From: 66-474 sp039923855 | Lineage (GTDB): Bacteria; Pseudomonadota; Gammaproteobacteria; Xanthomonadales; Rhodanobacteraceae | Assembly: GCA_039923855.1 (NCBI GenBank) | Contig: JBDTBW010000048.1 | Coordinates: 1 to 31,466, forward strand | Length of the DNA: 31,466 nucleotides | Direction: 5' to 3' | Part shown: positions 7,513-16,067 of the stretch, one piece after another | Layout of the letters: each line of letters opens with the position of its first letter | Position numbering within the stretch: the first letter of the stretch is position 1 | Position numbers and translations under genes: made by a program | The notes under the pieces: model-generated | The model's database searches: none | The model's input: only the letters and a program-made list of their open reading frames with translations | Told to the model about the DNA's origin: nothing

Positions 7513-7956
7513 TCAAGCGGCATCCGCGATGCGCACCTCGATCCCTTTGCCCAGCGCGCGCAGCGCGGCCTCTGCTTGGTCTAGCCGCGAAGCGTGGCGC
7601 AGGTCGAGCAGGCGATCCACTTGCGGCATGTGCCAGCCGAGACGCCGCGCGAGTTCCGACTTGCGCACGCCCTCGTCGCGCATGGTCTGGTAGATGCCGA
7701 GCTTGATGCAGGCCAGTGCCGACGGCCGCACCGTGCGTTGCCCGCGTTTGGGCTTGCTCGCGCGCGGCAGGTCCTGCCCCTCATCGGTGTAGAACTCCAG
7801 CGCGGTTTCCAGCGCATCCACCGCGCGCAGCAGGGCTTCGTCCTCGTCGTCACCAAAGGTTGTAACTTCGGGGACATCGGGAATGGTCACCAGCACGGTA
7901 TCGTTGTCGTCGGGTTCGAGGACAATGGGATAGTCGAGGTTGATCGCGTTCATCAT
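7513..7956 (-). CDS. hicB: HicB-family antitoxin
   Basis: The 147-residue protein has the two-part layout of HicB antitoxins. The N-terminal degraded RNase H-like fold contains YPIVLEPDDNDTVLVTIPDVPEVTTFGDDEDEAL with the typical pattern of an acidic loop and ALETALE helix. The C-terminal helix-turn-helix spans about residues 87-135 (IYQTMRDEGVRKSELARRLG, then MPQVDRLLDLRHAS). It would bind HicA and the promoter. Its start codon overlaps the stop of the hicA reading frame (A-TGA-TG), so the pair was translationally coupled. The start is ATG 7956 or the next ATG, 7953. HicB itself is intact although its toxin is frameshifted. Confidence 0.9.
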   Translation of the reverse strand: MMNAINLDYPIVLEPDDNDTVLVTIPDVPEVTTFGDDEDEALLRAVDALETALEFYTDEGQDLPRASKPKRGQRTVRPSALACIKLGIYQTMRDEGVRKSELARRLGWHMPQVDRLLDLRHASRLDQAEAALRALGKGIEVRIADAA

Positions 7957-8131
7957 TTCAGGCCCAAGTCTTTCTTGATCTTGTGTTCCAGGCCGCGGCC
8001 GATTTCTTTGGAACCGTGCATAGGCAGACCGTCTGCCTGCCGTTGAGGAACACCTTGAGATGGCCGCCGTTGCCTGGCTTGAATGTGGCGCCGCGCTCGG
8101 CCAGCCATTTACGGAACTGGTTGCTGTTCAC
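7953..8131 (-). pseudogene. hicA: HicA-family mRNA interferase, frameshifted
   Basis: HicA toxins are small double-stranded-RNA-binding-fold proteins that cleave mRNA. From GTG 8131 the frame gives NSNQFRKWLAERGATFKPGNGGHLKVFLNGRQTV, with the catalytic His in GGHLKV. The family ending LPMHGSKEIGRGLEHKIKKD then appears in a different frame and stops at TGA 7953-7955, overlapping hicB. A single missing base around 8027-8030 explains this. The break lies inside a perfect 7-bp inverted repeat (8023-8029 and 8031-8037), a context in which both true deletions and sequencing errors occur. As written, the product would end with an unrelated tail at 7958. Confidence 0.8.
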
Positions 8132-8180
8132 GGGATTGCACTCTAACACATCTGTTGTGTGGTGGTCTGGGTTTGCATTG

Positions 8181-10157
8181 TCATCTCAGCATCGCCGTCA
8201 ACCGTTCCAGATGCGTGGTCGCCACTTCGCGGCGCGATGCGTCGTCGGCTTCCGGATCGCGACCCTGCCAATGCAGATCGTCCGGCGGCAATTCACTTAA
8301 AAACCGGCTCGGTTTTTTCCTGAAGGTTTGCCCATAGCGCCGCGCTTGCGCACTGAAACTCAGGTGCAATAACTCCCTGGCGCGGGTGATGCCGACGTAG
8401 AACAGGCGCCGTTCTTCGTCGAGCCGGCCTTCGTCGAGCGCGCCTTCGTGCGGCAGGGTACCGTCCTCGACGCCGACGATATGCACGCAGCGGAACTCCA
8501 GTCCTTTCGCGGCATGCAATGTCATCAACCGCACCGCGTCGCCGCTGTCGTCGCGATCGGCGTGCGCGAGCAACGCGAGCTGTGCGGCAAGATCGCCGGC
8601 GCGCGTGCGGCCGTTATCCATCGTGCGGAACCAGTCGATCAGTTCCTTGACGTTGCCGAGCTTGCGATCGCCCAGCGTTGCGTCTTTCGATTGTTGCGCC
8701 AGATGCTGCGCGTAGCCGGTGCGGCGTAGCAGTTCCTCAACCAGTTCCGCCGCGCTTCCACGTTTCGATTCCGCGTGCAGTGAATCCATCAACGCGACGA
8801 AGCCCGCGAGCGCGGCGGCGGGTCGTGCCGGCAGTTGTTTCAATACCACATCGCTGCACGCGGCACGCAGCAGCGACAGATGTTTCGATTGCGCGAGCGC
8901 CCCGAGCTTTTCCAGTGTGGACGCGCCGATCTCGCGGCGCGGCACGTTGACCACGCGCAGGAACGCCGCATCGTCGTCCGGGTTGGCCAGCAGACGCAGA
9001 TAAGCAAGGGCATCTTTCACTTCGCCGCGATCCAGAAACGACAGCGCGCCGGTCAGGTGATAAGGCACACGCGCGAGGCGCAGCGCCTTCTCCAGCGCAC
9101 GCGACTGATGATTGCCGCGATACAACACCGCGCAATCCGACCACGCCAGCGCATGCTTCTCGCGCAGATGGATCAAGCCGGCGGCGACGCGCTCGGCTTC
9201 GTGCTCGGCATCCCGGCATTCGAACACGCGGATCGGCGCGCCTTCGTCGTGCGCGCTCCACAATTTCTTGGCGTGCGCGTGCGGATTGTGCGCGATCAGC
9301 GCGTTGGCCGCGCGCAGGATGCGCTGGCCGCAGCGGTAATTCTGCTCCAGCTTGATCACGCGCAGTTGCGGATAATCGCGCGAGAGTTTGTCGAGATTGC
9401 CGGGATCGGCGCCACGCCAGGCATAGATCGACTGGTCGTCGTCGCCCACGCAGGTGAACGCGCCGCTCTCGCCGGACAGGAGTTTCAGCAGCGCGTACTG
9501 CGCGGCATTGGTGTCCTGGCACTCGTCGACCAAGAGATAACGCAAACGCTCCTGCCAACCCAAACGCGCTTCGGCATCGCGTTCCAACACCGCGACCGGC
9601 AAGCGGATCAGATCGTCGAAATCCACCGCGTTGAAGACGGCGAGACGCTTCTGGTACGCAGCGTAGATTTGCGCGGCTTCCAGCTCGCCTGGCGCACGGG
9701 CGCGATCCAGTGCCTGCTCCGGCGTCAACCCATCGCTTTTCAGGCGCGACAATAACGAGCGCAGTTGGAATAACCGGTCGGGCTTGACCGACGCGCCGGC
9801 CAGTTCCTTGATCAACGCGTCGCTGTCGTCGGCGTCCAGCACCGAGAAACCGCGGCGCAAGCCGGCGCGCGCGTATTCGATCTGCAGGAATTTCAACCCC
9901 AGCGCGTGGAAAGTGCAAACGCTCAACGCATCCGCATCGTCGTCTTTGACTCGCCGCGCCACGCGCTCGCGCATTTCGCGCGCGGCCTTGTTGGTGAAGG
10001 TGATCGCGGCGATCTTGCGCGGCGGCACGATGCCATGCGCGATCAGGTGCACGATCTTCTCGACGATCACGCGGGTCTTGCCGGCGCCGGCGCCGGCCAG
10101 CACCAGCAGGGGACCCGCGCAGTATTCGACCGCGGCGCATTGGGGCGGATTCAACAT
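8181..10157 (-). CDS. rep: ATP-dependent DNA helicase Rep (UvrD/Rep family)
   Basis: Rep is a 3'-5' superfamily 1A helicase that helps replication forks move through bound proteins. At 658 residues it is close to E. coli Rep (673). The motifs appear in order: Walker A GAGAGKT (about residues 22-28), motif Ia AAITFTNKAAREM, motif II LLVDECQDTN, motif III GDDDQSIYAWRGA, motif IV LEQNYRC, motif V LMTLHAAKGLEF and motif VI RRLFYVGITRAR. ATG 10157 (MLNPPQCAAVEY) fits the family start; the extra upstream frame crosses a repeat. No good ribosome site is seen before it. UvrD is the main alternative name, but the N-terminus and length favour Rep. Confidence 0.93.
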   Translation of the reverse strand: MLNPPQCAAVEYCAGPLLVLAGAGAGKTRVIVEKIVHLIAHGIVPPRKIAAITFTNKAAREMRERVARRVKDDDADALSVCTFHALGLKFLQIEYARAGLRRGFSVLDADDSDALIKELAGASVKPDRLFQLRSLLSRLKSDGLTPEQALDRARAPGELEAAQIYAAYQKRLAVFNAVDFDDLIRLPVAVLERDAEARLGWQERLRYLLVDECQDTNAAQYALLKLLSGESGAFTCVGDDDQSIYAWRGADPGNLDKLSRDYPQLRVIKLEQNYRCGQRILRAANALIAHNPHAHAKKLWSAHDEGAPIRVFECRDAEHEAERVAAGLIHLREKHALAWSDCAVLYRGNHQSRALEKALRLARVPYHLTGALSFLDRGEVKDALAYLRLLANPDDDAAFLRVVNVPRREIGASTLEKLGALAQSKHLSLLRAACSDVVLKQLPARPAAALAGFVALMDSLHAESKRGSAAELVEELLRRTGYAQHLAQQSKDATLGDRKLGNVKELIDWFRTMDNGRTRAGDLAAQLALLAHADRDDSGDAVRLMTLHAAKGLEFRCVHIVGVEDGTLPHEGALDEGRLDEERRLFYVGITRARELLHLSFSAQARRYGQTFRKKPSRFLSELPPDDLHWQGRDPEADDASRREVATTHLERLTAMLR

Positions 10158-10163
10158 GAAAAA

Positions 10164-10264
10164 CGGAAGTCGGAAATTGGAAGTGGGAAGGATCGCGTCG
10201 CACCTGCTGAGGCACAAGTGGCGCTTTCAGACTTCCTGCTCCCCACTACCCATTTCCGGCTCCG
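10164..10264. repeat. imperfect inverted repeat between rep and halogenase-like gene
   Basis: A purine-rich arm (about 10164-10190, CGGAAGTCGGAAATTGGAAG...) is matched imperfectly by the reverse complement of 10232-10264 (CGGAGCCGGAAATGGGTAGT...). The element sits in the divergent promoter region and could fold into a long stem. It looks like a dispersed purine-rich intergenic repeat; its function is unknown. Confidence 0.45.
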
Positions 10265-10325
10265 ATCGCTGGACGTCGCGTTACGCGCTGCGTAGGCTTG
10301 CCCGACTCGCCACGGGAAATTGGCA

Positions 10326-11666
10326 ATGACGGAATCCACGACTACGGCCGACGAAAACTGCGATGTGCTGGTGATCGGCGGCGGCCCTGGCGGCAGCACG
10401 GTCGCGGCATTGCTGGCGCGGCGCGGCCATAAAGTGATCTTGCTGGAGAAGGCGCATCACCCGCGCTTTCATATCGGCGAATCGCTGCTGCCGATGAACC
10501 TGCCGGTGTTCGAGCGGCTCGGCGTGCTGGAAAAAGTGCACGCGCTGGGCGTGCTCAAGCCGGGCGCGGATTTCGAGGCCGACAACGATCGCGGCTACAA
10601 CACTTATGCGTTCGAGCGCGCGGTCGGCGCGAGCCCACCGCACGCCTTCCAGGTGTGGCGTCAGGATTTTGACAAGATGCTGTTCGAACACGCCCGCGAG
10701 TGCGGCGCGGACACCCGCGAAGGCGCGGAAGTGATCGCGGTCGAACAGCGCGATCCGCGCGATACGTTGGCGCAAGTCAAAACCGACGACGGCCGCAATT
10801 ACCGCGTGCAGGCGCGTTACGTGATCGACGCCAGCGGGCGCGATGCTTTTCTCGCCGGCAGGAAAAAAATCAAGCAGCGCAACCGCGAGCATCAGAGCGC
10901 GGCGATCTTCGGGCATTTCCGCAACGCCGAAGTCCGGCCCGGTGTAGATACCGGCAATATCAGCATCTACAACTTCGAGCACGGCTGGATGTGGATGATT
11001 CCGCTGCCGGACGGCGTGATGAGCGTGGGCGCGATTTGCCGGCCGGATTACCTGAAAACGCGGCACGGACGCACTGGCGAATTCCTGTTCGAGACGTTGA
11101 AACTGAGTCCGGCACTGTGGGCGTGCCTGCAGCGCGCGTGGCTGATGGGCGACGAGGTGCGCGTCACCGGCAATTATTCCCACGACTCCAAAGAGATCGG
11201 TGGCCCCGGCTGGATGCTGGTCGGCGATGCCTTTGCGTTTCTCGATCCGGTGTTCTCGTCCGGCGTGTATCTGGCGATGAGCGGCGCCGAGCAGACCGCG
11301 CAGGTCGTCGATACCGCGTTGCGCGAGCCCACACGCGAAGTCGCATTGCAAAGGCGACTGGAAAAACGCCTGCGCGCGGGCATGCGCCGCTTCGGATTTT
11401 TCATCTATCGTTTCAACTCACCGGTGATGCGGCAGTTGTTCCGCTCGCCGCGCAATATCTGGAAGGTCGAACAGGGCGTGATCTCGATGCTGGCCGGCGA
11501 CGTGTTCGATTCGCGGCAGGTTTGGTGGCGCCTGCAATTCTTCCGGGTGATTTATGGCATCGGCGCGCTGCTCGATTTCCCGCGCTGGAACCGCGAGCGC
11601 AAGTACCGGCTGGCGCAGGCGCGCGCGCAATTCAGCGGCGGCAACACGCCGGTTGATCCGGCGTAA
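10326..11666 (+). CDS. FAD-dependent halogenase-like oxidoreductase
   Basis: The product has 446 residues. It has an N-terminal FAD-binding Rossmann fold (VLVIGGGPGGS, G-x-G-x-x-G at residues 18-23, then ILLEK), the FHIGESLLPMN block shared by flavin-dependent halogenases, and GWMWMIP (W221-x-W223-x-I-P), which matches the W-x-W-x-I-P halogenase signature. It also has the second FAD motif MLVGDAFAFLDPVFSSGVYLAM. Family members either halogenate aromatic or polyketide substrates or act as related oxidoreductases; the substrate is not readable here. ATG 10326 is chosen over TTG 10320. No polyketide or pigment genes lie next to it in the window. A small gene of unknown function follows on the same strand after 88 bp. 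Confidence 0.8.
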   Translation: MTESTTTADENCDVLVIGGGPGGSTVAALLARRGHKVILLEKAHHPRFHIGESLLPMNLPVFERLGVLEKVHALGVLKPGADFEADNDRGYNTYAFERAVGASPPHAFQVWRQDFDKMLFEHARECGADTREGAEVIAVEQRDPRDTLAQVKTDDGRNYRVQARYVIDASGRDAFLAGRKKIKQRNREHQSAAIFGHFRNAEVRPGVDTGNISIYNFEHGWMWMIPLPDGVMSVGAICRPDYLKTRHGRTGEFLFETLKLSPALWACLQRAWLMGDEVRVTGNYSHDSKEIGGPGWMLVGDAFAFLDPVFSSGVYLAMSGAEQTAQVVDTALREPTREVALQRRLEKRLRAGMRRFGFFIYRFNSPVMRQLFRSPRNIWKVEQGVISMLAGDVFDSRQVWWRLQFFRVIYGIGALLDFPRWNRERKYRLAQARAQFSGGNTPVDPA

Positions 11667-11715
11667 AAGGCTTCCGCTACTATCACCTGATGACCACGTT
11701 GTAATTCTGATTGCC

Positions 11716-11736
11716 GCGGGCGGCACTACCGCCCGC
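11716..11736 (+). other. strong GC hairpin in intergenic leader
   Basis: GCGGGCGG (11716-11723) and CCGCCCGC (11729-11736) form a perfect 8-bp stem with loop CACTA. No T-run follows, so it is not a classical terminator. It may limit read-through from the halogenase-like gene or affect the leader of the next gene, whose start is 19 bases further. Confidence 0.6.
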
Positions 11737-11754
11737 ACCGACGGAGAACAAGCG

Positions 11755-12525
11755 ATGAACGCAATGGAGCCCGCGCCCTGGCCGCGGCCGTATTTTTCGC
11801 GCGGCGACGCGCAGGCGATGGTGCTGTTTTTCGTGTTCGGCGCGTTCCCGGAAAAACTCGAACTCAATGCAGCGCGGTACGGCAGCACCGGCCTGCCCAA
11901 AGGCGTGGAGATGCACCGGTTTGCGAAATCGATGCTTGCGCATTGGGACGGCCATCCGCTGCGCGGCGCACTGGGCGATCTTTTGCGCAGTGACGATCCG
12001 GAAATCTTCAAGGCCGCGCGCGCGGCGAACGAGTGCATCATGTTGCGCGGAGAACTGCCCGATCCCGATTCGCTCGATTACCTGCGCGACACGCTGGGCG
12101 TGGTCGCCGCATTGCTCGATGCGGGCGGCGTCGCGGTGGTCGATCCGCAAATCCTCACGCTGTTCGCGGCCAAGGCGTGGCGGGAGCGTTATCTCGTCGA
12201 AGGCGGCGCGCCGCCGCGCAGCCACGTGCTGATCTTGTGCAGCGGGGAAGACGGCCCCGCCTGGGTGCGCACGCGCGGTCTGCGCAAGTTCGCGCGCCCG
12301 GACATCAGCCTGCGCGATGTGCCGCCGGTGGACATCGACCGCGCCGGCGAATTGGCCGAGCGGCTGGTCGAACTCGAAGTGATGGGCATGCGCTTCGGCG
12401 ACGGCACCGCGCTGGACGTGGACGGCGTGCCGCGCGGATTGGTCGCAAAACTCGGCGGATCACTCGACGATCCGCAGTTCAACAATGTGCATGTTGAATT
12501 CGAGTGGCCAAGTACAGAGTGCTGA
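11755..12525 (+). CDS. conserved hypothetical protein, possibly DUF4261-like
   Basis: The product has 256 residues, is cytosolic-looking, and has no signal peptide. GGAG ten bases before ATG 11755 supports this start; the longer upstream frame is out of register with any ribosome site and overlaps the preceding gene. Visible landmarks are MVLFFVFGAF, a helix-rich middle, GVVAALLDAGGVAVVDPQILTLF, and WVRTRGLRKFARPDISLRDVP. The last segment recalls proteins in which a W-x-H-T-x-G-x-x-x-F-x-x-P-D motif occurs (DUF4261-like), but I cannot confirm this. The function is unknown. It may be co-transcribed with the halogenase-like gene. Confidence 0.7.
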   Translation: MNAMEPAPWPRPYFSRGDAQAMVLFFVFGAFPEKLELNAARYGSTGLPKGVEMHRFAKSMLAHWDGHPLRGALGDLLRSDDPEIFKAARAANECIMLRGELPDPDSLDYLRDTLGVVAALLDAGGVAVVDPQILTLFAAKAWRERYLVEGGAPPRSHVLILCSGEDGPAWVRTRGLRKFARPDISLRDVPPVDIDRAGELAERLVELEVMGMRFGDGTALDVDGVPRGLVAKLGGSLDDPQFNNVHVEFEWPSTEC

Positions 12526-12536
12526 CAAATTTCGGA

Positions 12537-12632
12537 CGTCATCCCGGCGAAAGCCGGGATCCAGCTCTTAAATCCATGTTGCGAATAAAGCTGGATTCCG
12601 GGTTCCGCGCTGCGCGCGGCCCCGGAATGACG
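12537..12632. repeat. dispersed composite palindrome, copy A
   Basis: The ends CGTCATCCCGG and CCGGAATGACG are inverted. Inside are a hairpin CCCGGCGAAAGCCGGG, paired AGCT boundaries (ATCCAGCT / AGCTGGAT), and CCGCGCTGCGCGCGG. Related copies occur near 18,263-18,471 and 25,898-26,031. It lies between two convergent genes and probably also limits transcription. Confidence 0.75.
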
Positions 12633-12640
12633 AGCAAAAC

Positions 12641-13456
12641 TCAACGCTGACACTTCCGACACCAATACGTCATCCGCTGGCCGATCACCGCCGCACGGAT
12701 AGGCGTGCCGCAAACTTTGCAGGGTTCACCGGCGCGGCCATACACGAACAATTCCTGCTCGAAATAACCGGGAGCACCATCGGGCGCCAGAAAATCGCGC
12801 AGCGTGGTGCCGCCGCGGGTGATCGCGTGCAACAAAACGCGCCGGATTTCTTCGGCCAGGCGCACGTAGCGCGCGCGCGACACCGAACCGGCCGCGCGTT
12901 TAGGATGGATGCTCGCGGCGAACAGCGCCTCGCTCGCGTAGATATTGCCGACGCCGACCACGATCGACTGATCCATCAGAAACGTTTTCACCGTGGCGCT
13001 GCGCCCGCGCGATTTTTCCCACAACCCATCGCCGTCGAACTCGAGTGTAAGCGGTTCCGGTCCAAGACCGCGCAACAGCGGATGGATGTCGCCGGGTTTT
13101 TGCCACAACAGACAACCAAACCGGCGCGGATCATTGAAGCGCAGCGCGTGACCGGAATCCATCACCAGATCGTAATGATCGTGCGCGCGCAATGGTGTTT
13201 TTCCCGCATCGATAACCCGCAACGAACCGGACATGCCCAAATGCAGCAACGCGCTGCCGGCTTGTGTGTGCAGCAGCAGATACTTGGCGCGGCGCTCGAT
13301 TGCGTCGATGCGCTGTCCCGGCAATACCTCGCGGATCGCGCGCGGAATCGGCCAGCGCAGATCGCGGCGGCGCAGGATCACGCGCGTGACGATGCGGCCT
13401 TGCAAGTGCGGGGTGATGCCGCGTCTGGTCGTTTCGACTTCGGGAAGCTCAGGCAT
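12641..13456 (-). CDS. mutM: formamidopyrimidine-DNA glycosylase (Fpg)
   Basis: MutM removes 8-oxoguanine and formamidopyrimidines from DNA and nicks the abasic site. The full 271-residue family length is present. Pro2 and Glu3 (catalytic) open the MPELPEVETTRRG motif, Lys58 lies in RRAKYLLL, and the helix-two-turn-helix motif is QSIVVGVGNIYASEALF. The C-terminal zinc finger has Cys246, Cys249, Cys266 and Cys269. ATG 13456 is fixed by the requirement for Pro at position 2. A single-gene unit seems likely, with repeat copy A at its 3' end. The next gene upstream on this strand ends 15 bases away, so read-through from the ABC operon is possible. Confidence 0.97.
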   Translation of the reverse strand: MPELPEVETTRRGITPHLQGRIVTRVILRRRDLRWPIPRAIREVLPGQRIDAIERRAKYLLLHTQAGSALLHLGMSGSLRVIDAGKTPLRAHDHYDLVMDSGHALRFNDPRRFGCLLWQKPGDIHPLLRGLGPEPLTLEFDGDGLWEKSRGRSATVKTFLMDQSIVVGVGNIYASEALFAASIHPKRAAGSVSRARYVRLAEEIRRVLLHAITRGGTTLRDFLAPDGAPGYFEQELFVYGRAGEPCKVCGTPIRAAVIGQRMTYWCRKCQR

Positions 13457-13471
13457 TCGTTTTCAACGCGA

Positions 13472-13960
13472 TCAATGCGCCGGTTTTAGCACCAAGGTCA
13501 TCTCCGGACTATCCTGCCGCGGCACCAGCGCGATGCGCTTGCCGACTTCGACGTAGCGCAGGTTATCGAGTGCGCTTAATGCGCCATAGCGCAAGGCCAC
13601 GCCGTCCAGTGTCAGCGTCGCGGCGGGCGACGACAAACCGATCTTGGCCGGATCGAATTCGGCCTGGGTTGCCCAGCGCGCCACCGGCGTGGCGGCCAGA
13701 TCCGCCAGCCGCTGCAGTCGTGCGTCATTGCCGCGCATCGATGTCGGCGCGGTGCGCCACCAGTGGCCATCGCGCTTGACGAAGATTTGCGGCGCACCTT
13801 GTGCGACCACCAGCTCGATGCGCGCGATCGCGTCGACATCAAGCTCCGTCAAGGCCGCCGGCGACGAGCGATAGTCGCGCAAACCCAGCCACAACACCGT
13901 GCCGATCAAAGCGAGCACCACGATCAACATCAGCCAGCGGTTGCGCGCGGCGCGAGTCAC
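13472..13960 (-). CDS. DUF4340-like membrane-anchored protein
   Basis: The product has 162 residues. After a short basic N-terminus, one membrane segment (WLMLIVVLALIGTVLWLGL) is followed by a periplasmic-type domain. Landmarks such as IARIELVVAQGAPQIFVKRDGHWWRTAP and LTLDGVALRYGALSALDNLRYVEVG match the pattern of DUF4340 domains that accompany GldG-like proteins. GTG 13960 overlaps the TGA of the preceding gene (GTGA), the usual form of translational coupling. It is the last gene of a four-gene ABC operon. The family assignment is by recall and by context. Confidence 0.75.
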   Translation of the reverse strand: MTRAARNRWLMLIVVLALIGTVLWLGLRDYRSSPAALTELDVDAIARIELVVAQGAPQIFVKRDGHWWRTAPTSMRGNDARLQRLADLAATPVARWATQAEFDPAKIGLSSPAATLTLDGVALRYGALSALDNLRYVEVGKRIALVPRQDSPEMTLVLKPAH

Positions 13961-15312
13961 CTCCGCCGCCGCCGCCAAGTAATCACGATGCCAGTCAAAA
14001 GTAACACCAGCGGCAGCGCGATCAGAAAACCCCAGGTGACTCCGTCCAGATCGCGTTGCGTGAGTTTCAGCGCGCGGTCGGGCGCGCCGCGTGGCGGCAG
14101 GCCGGCCAGCGCATCGTCGTTGAGCAGCCAGTCGATCACGCGCTCGCCGAGTGCGCGATTGCCGCCGTTCCCCAAATAACTGTTGGACAGAAAATCGCCG
14201 TCGCCGATCACCACCGCACGCTGCTCGTTCTTGTCGGGGCTGGGCGACAGCCGCGTCAGCGCGAGACCGAAATCCAGCGGCCCGCGCAGTTCGCCGAGGC
14301 TAGCATCGTATTTGATGGTCGATGCCTGCTGCGGATCGACCGGCGCGATCTGGTTCCAGCTTTGCGCGCCGCTGGCAAGGATCGGTGCGGACGCCCAATC
14401 GGCGCCGCTCACGGCGGCGAGCGCGGCGGCTTGCGGAAACAACGCGTTCAATTTGAAACCATGCGTGATCGGCTGCGGCGGATATGTCGTCTCGACGATC
14501 AAACGCGGGTCGCCAAGCCCGAACGCCGCGCCCGCGCCATCGACCAGCGTACCCGGCAACACCCGCACGCCCAATGCTTGCGCCAGCGGCGCCAGACCGA
14601 CGTCGCCGGTGTCGGGCTCGGCCAGCCAAAGGAAATTGCCGCCGCGATCGAGCCAATCGCGCAGGGCTTGCACTGCCGCGGGTGCGAGCCCCGCTTGCGG
14701 GCTGGCCAACACCACCAGATCCGCGTTGCGCGGCACCCCTGCGCTGTTCGCCAGATTCAACGACAGCGCGCGCATTCCGCGCGTGGACACGGACGCGACG
14801 AATTCACCGAGGTCGGCGTTGGCTTTACCATCCGCGTTGCGCTCGCCATCGCCGGTGACGAACGCGATCAGCCGGTCGCGGCCGCGCGTCAGCCGCGCCA
14901 GCGCGTCGCTGAAGCTGCGCTCGTCCAGTTGATCGACGCGCTGCTCGCGGTCGCGCCAGTGCAACACGATTTCGCCATCGACCGCAATCGCCTGTTTGCG
15001 CATCGCCGCCGGATCGGCATCCGGATCGACGAATGTCAATTTCAAGTCCGGTTTGTAGCGCTGATAGCGTTCGATGAACGCGGCGACTTGTGCGCGCAGA
15101 TCGCCAGTTCGCCGCGCGTAACTGGTCGCTTTTACCGGGCCCGGCAATTGTGCGAGGATCGCGCGGCTTTCCGGCGCCAGGCTGGCGCGCGCGCCGCGAC
15201 TCCAATCGGTGATGAACCCGTAACGCGCCGACAACAACGCGATGCACGCCGCACCGACGATCAATAGCGCCGCGAAAGCCCAGGCATCCGCGCGTTCCCG
15301 CCACACGCGCAT
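13957..15312 (-). CDS. GldG-like ABC transporter accessory protein
   Basis: The product has 451 residues. It is anchored by an N-terminal membrane segment (WAFAALLIVGAACIALLSARYGF) and a C-terminal one (WGFLIALPLVLLLTGIVITW) that ends in a run of Arg. Between them lies an exported domain of the GldG / ABC-type unknown-transport family, with RYKPDLKLTFVDPDADP, a glutamine amidotransferase-like fold (DLVVLASPQAGLAPAAVQALRDWLDRGGNFLWLAEP) and AVVIGDGDFLSNSYLG. In Bacteroidetes GldG acts with the GldA/GldF ABC proteins in gliding; in Proteobacteria the role of such operons is not established. ATG 15312 overlaps the permease stop by one base (TGATG). Confidence 0.85.
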   Translation of the reverse strand: MRVWRERADAWAFAALLIVGAACIALLSARYGFITDWSRGARASLAPESRAILAQLPGPVKATSYARRTGDLRAQVAAFIERYQRYKPDLKLTFVDPDADPAAMRKQAIAVDGEIVLHWRDREQRVDQLDERSFSDALARLTRGRDRLIAFVTGDGERNADGKANADLGEFVASVSTRGMRALSLNLANSAGVPRNADLVVLASPQAGLAPAAVQALRDWLDRGGNFLWLAEPDTGDVGLAPLAQALGVRVLPGTLVDGAGAAFGLGDPRLIVETTYPPQPITHGFKLNALFPQAAALAAVSGADWASAPILASGAQSWNQIAPVDPQQASTIKYDASLGELRGPLDFGLALTRLSPSPDKNEQRAVVIGDGDFLSNSYLGNGGNRALGERVIDWLLNDDALAGLPPRGAPDRALKLTQRDLDGVTWGFLIALPLVLLLTGIVITWRRRRR

Positions 15313-16067
15313 CAGCCGCGCACCTTTTCGGCCGCCACGCGCCGCACCGCCAATGCCAGCGCGACCCCGATCAGCAGCAGGAAATACATCACGTCCACGC
15401 TGGCGATGATGCCGTGCATGAAAGGCGTCAGGTGGGTCGGCAGCGCGAGATAGCCCAGCCAGCCGAGCGCGATGTCGCTGGCGCGCGCGCCAGCATCGAG
15501 CGATGCCAAGATCAGCGCGATCATCAACGCGCCGGCCGCGGCCAGTGTCGGATGCGAAGCGAACGCGGAACAGGCGATCCCGATCGCGGTCAACGCGGCG
15601 ATGCTCAGCGCACAGCCGATCAGTGCCGCGCCGAATTGGCCCCAATCAGGCGTGGTCGCATGCGTCAACGCCAGTGGCATCAGCGCGACCACGATCAGCA
15701 ACGCCCACAGGAACAAAAGCGCCGCGAAGAATTTGCCAAGGATGATGCGCGTCGGCGACAACCCCGCCGCGAGCAGCAGCGGCAAGGTATGCGCGCGGCG
15801 CTCGCCCGCAAGCGCATGCATCGTTATCAACGGCGCCAGCAGCACGCACAATTGCACATACGCCAGCAATTGCGGCACCGCGACCAGATCGGTGAAGCCA
15901 GGGCCGGAGACATTGGCGACGAGTTTCGGTTGCGCGGCGAGGAAGCCATTGAGATCGAGCAGAAACATCCACGCCAGCGCCGCCAACGCGATCGCCGCCA
16001 GCGTCCACGCGAAGGGGCGCACCGCAAGGCGCTGCAGGTCGAGCCGCGCGACGGCGAACGTGCTCAA
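15312..16067 (-). CDS. ABC-2 type transporter permease (GldF-like)
   Basis: A 251-residue inner-membrane permease with about six membrane segments. It includes the first at residues ~20-37, a long central set (FFAALLFLWALLIVVALMPLAL and ALIGCALSIAALTAIGIACSAFA) and the last, YFLLLIGVALALAVRR. The segment ERRAHTLPLLLAAGLSPTRIILGKF is the typical ABC-2 coupling region. TTG 16067 overlaps the stop codon of the ATPase gene (TTGA). The start codon is unusual, but no better one exists in frame without losing the first helix. It should pair with the ATPase encoded upstream. Confidence 0.88.
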   Translation of the reverse strand: MSTFAVARLDLQRLAVRPFAWTLAAIALAALAWMFLLDLNGFLAAQPKLVANVSGPGFTDLVAVPQLLAYVQLCVLLAPLITMHALAGERRAHTLPLLLAAGLSPTRIILGKFFAALLFLWALLIVVALMPLALTHATTPDWGQFGAALIGCALSIAALTAIGIACSAFASHPTLAAAGALMIALILASLDAGARASDIALGWLGYLALPTHLTPFMHGIIASVDVMYFLLLIGVALALAVRRVAAEKVRG

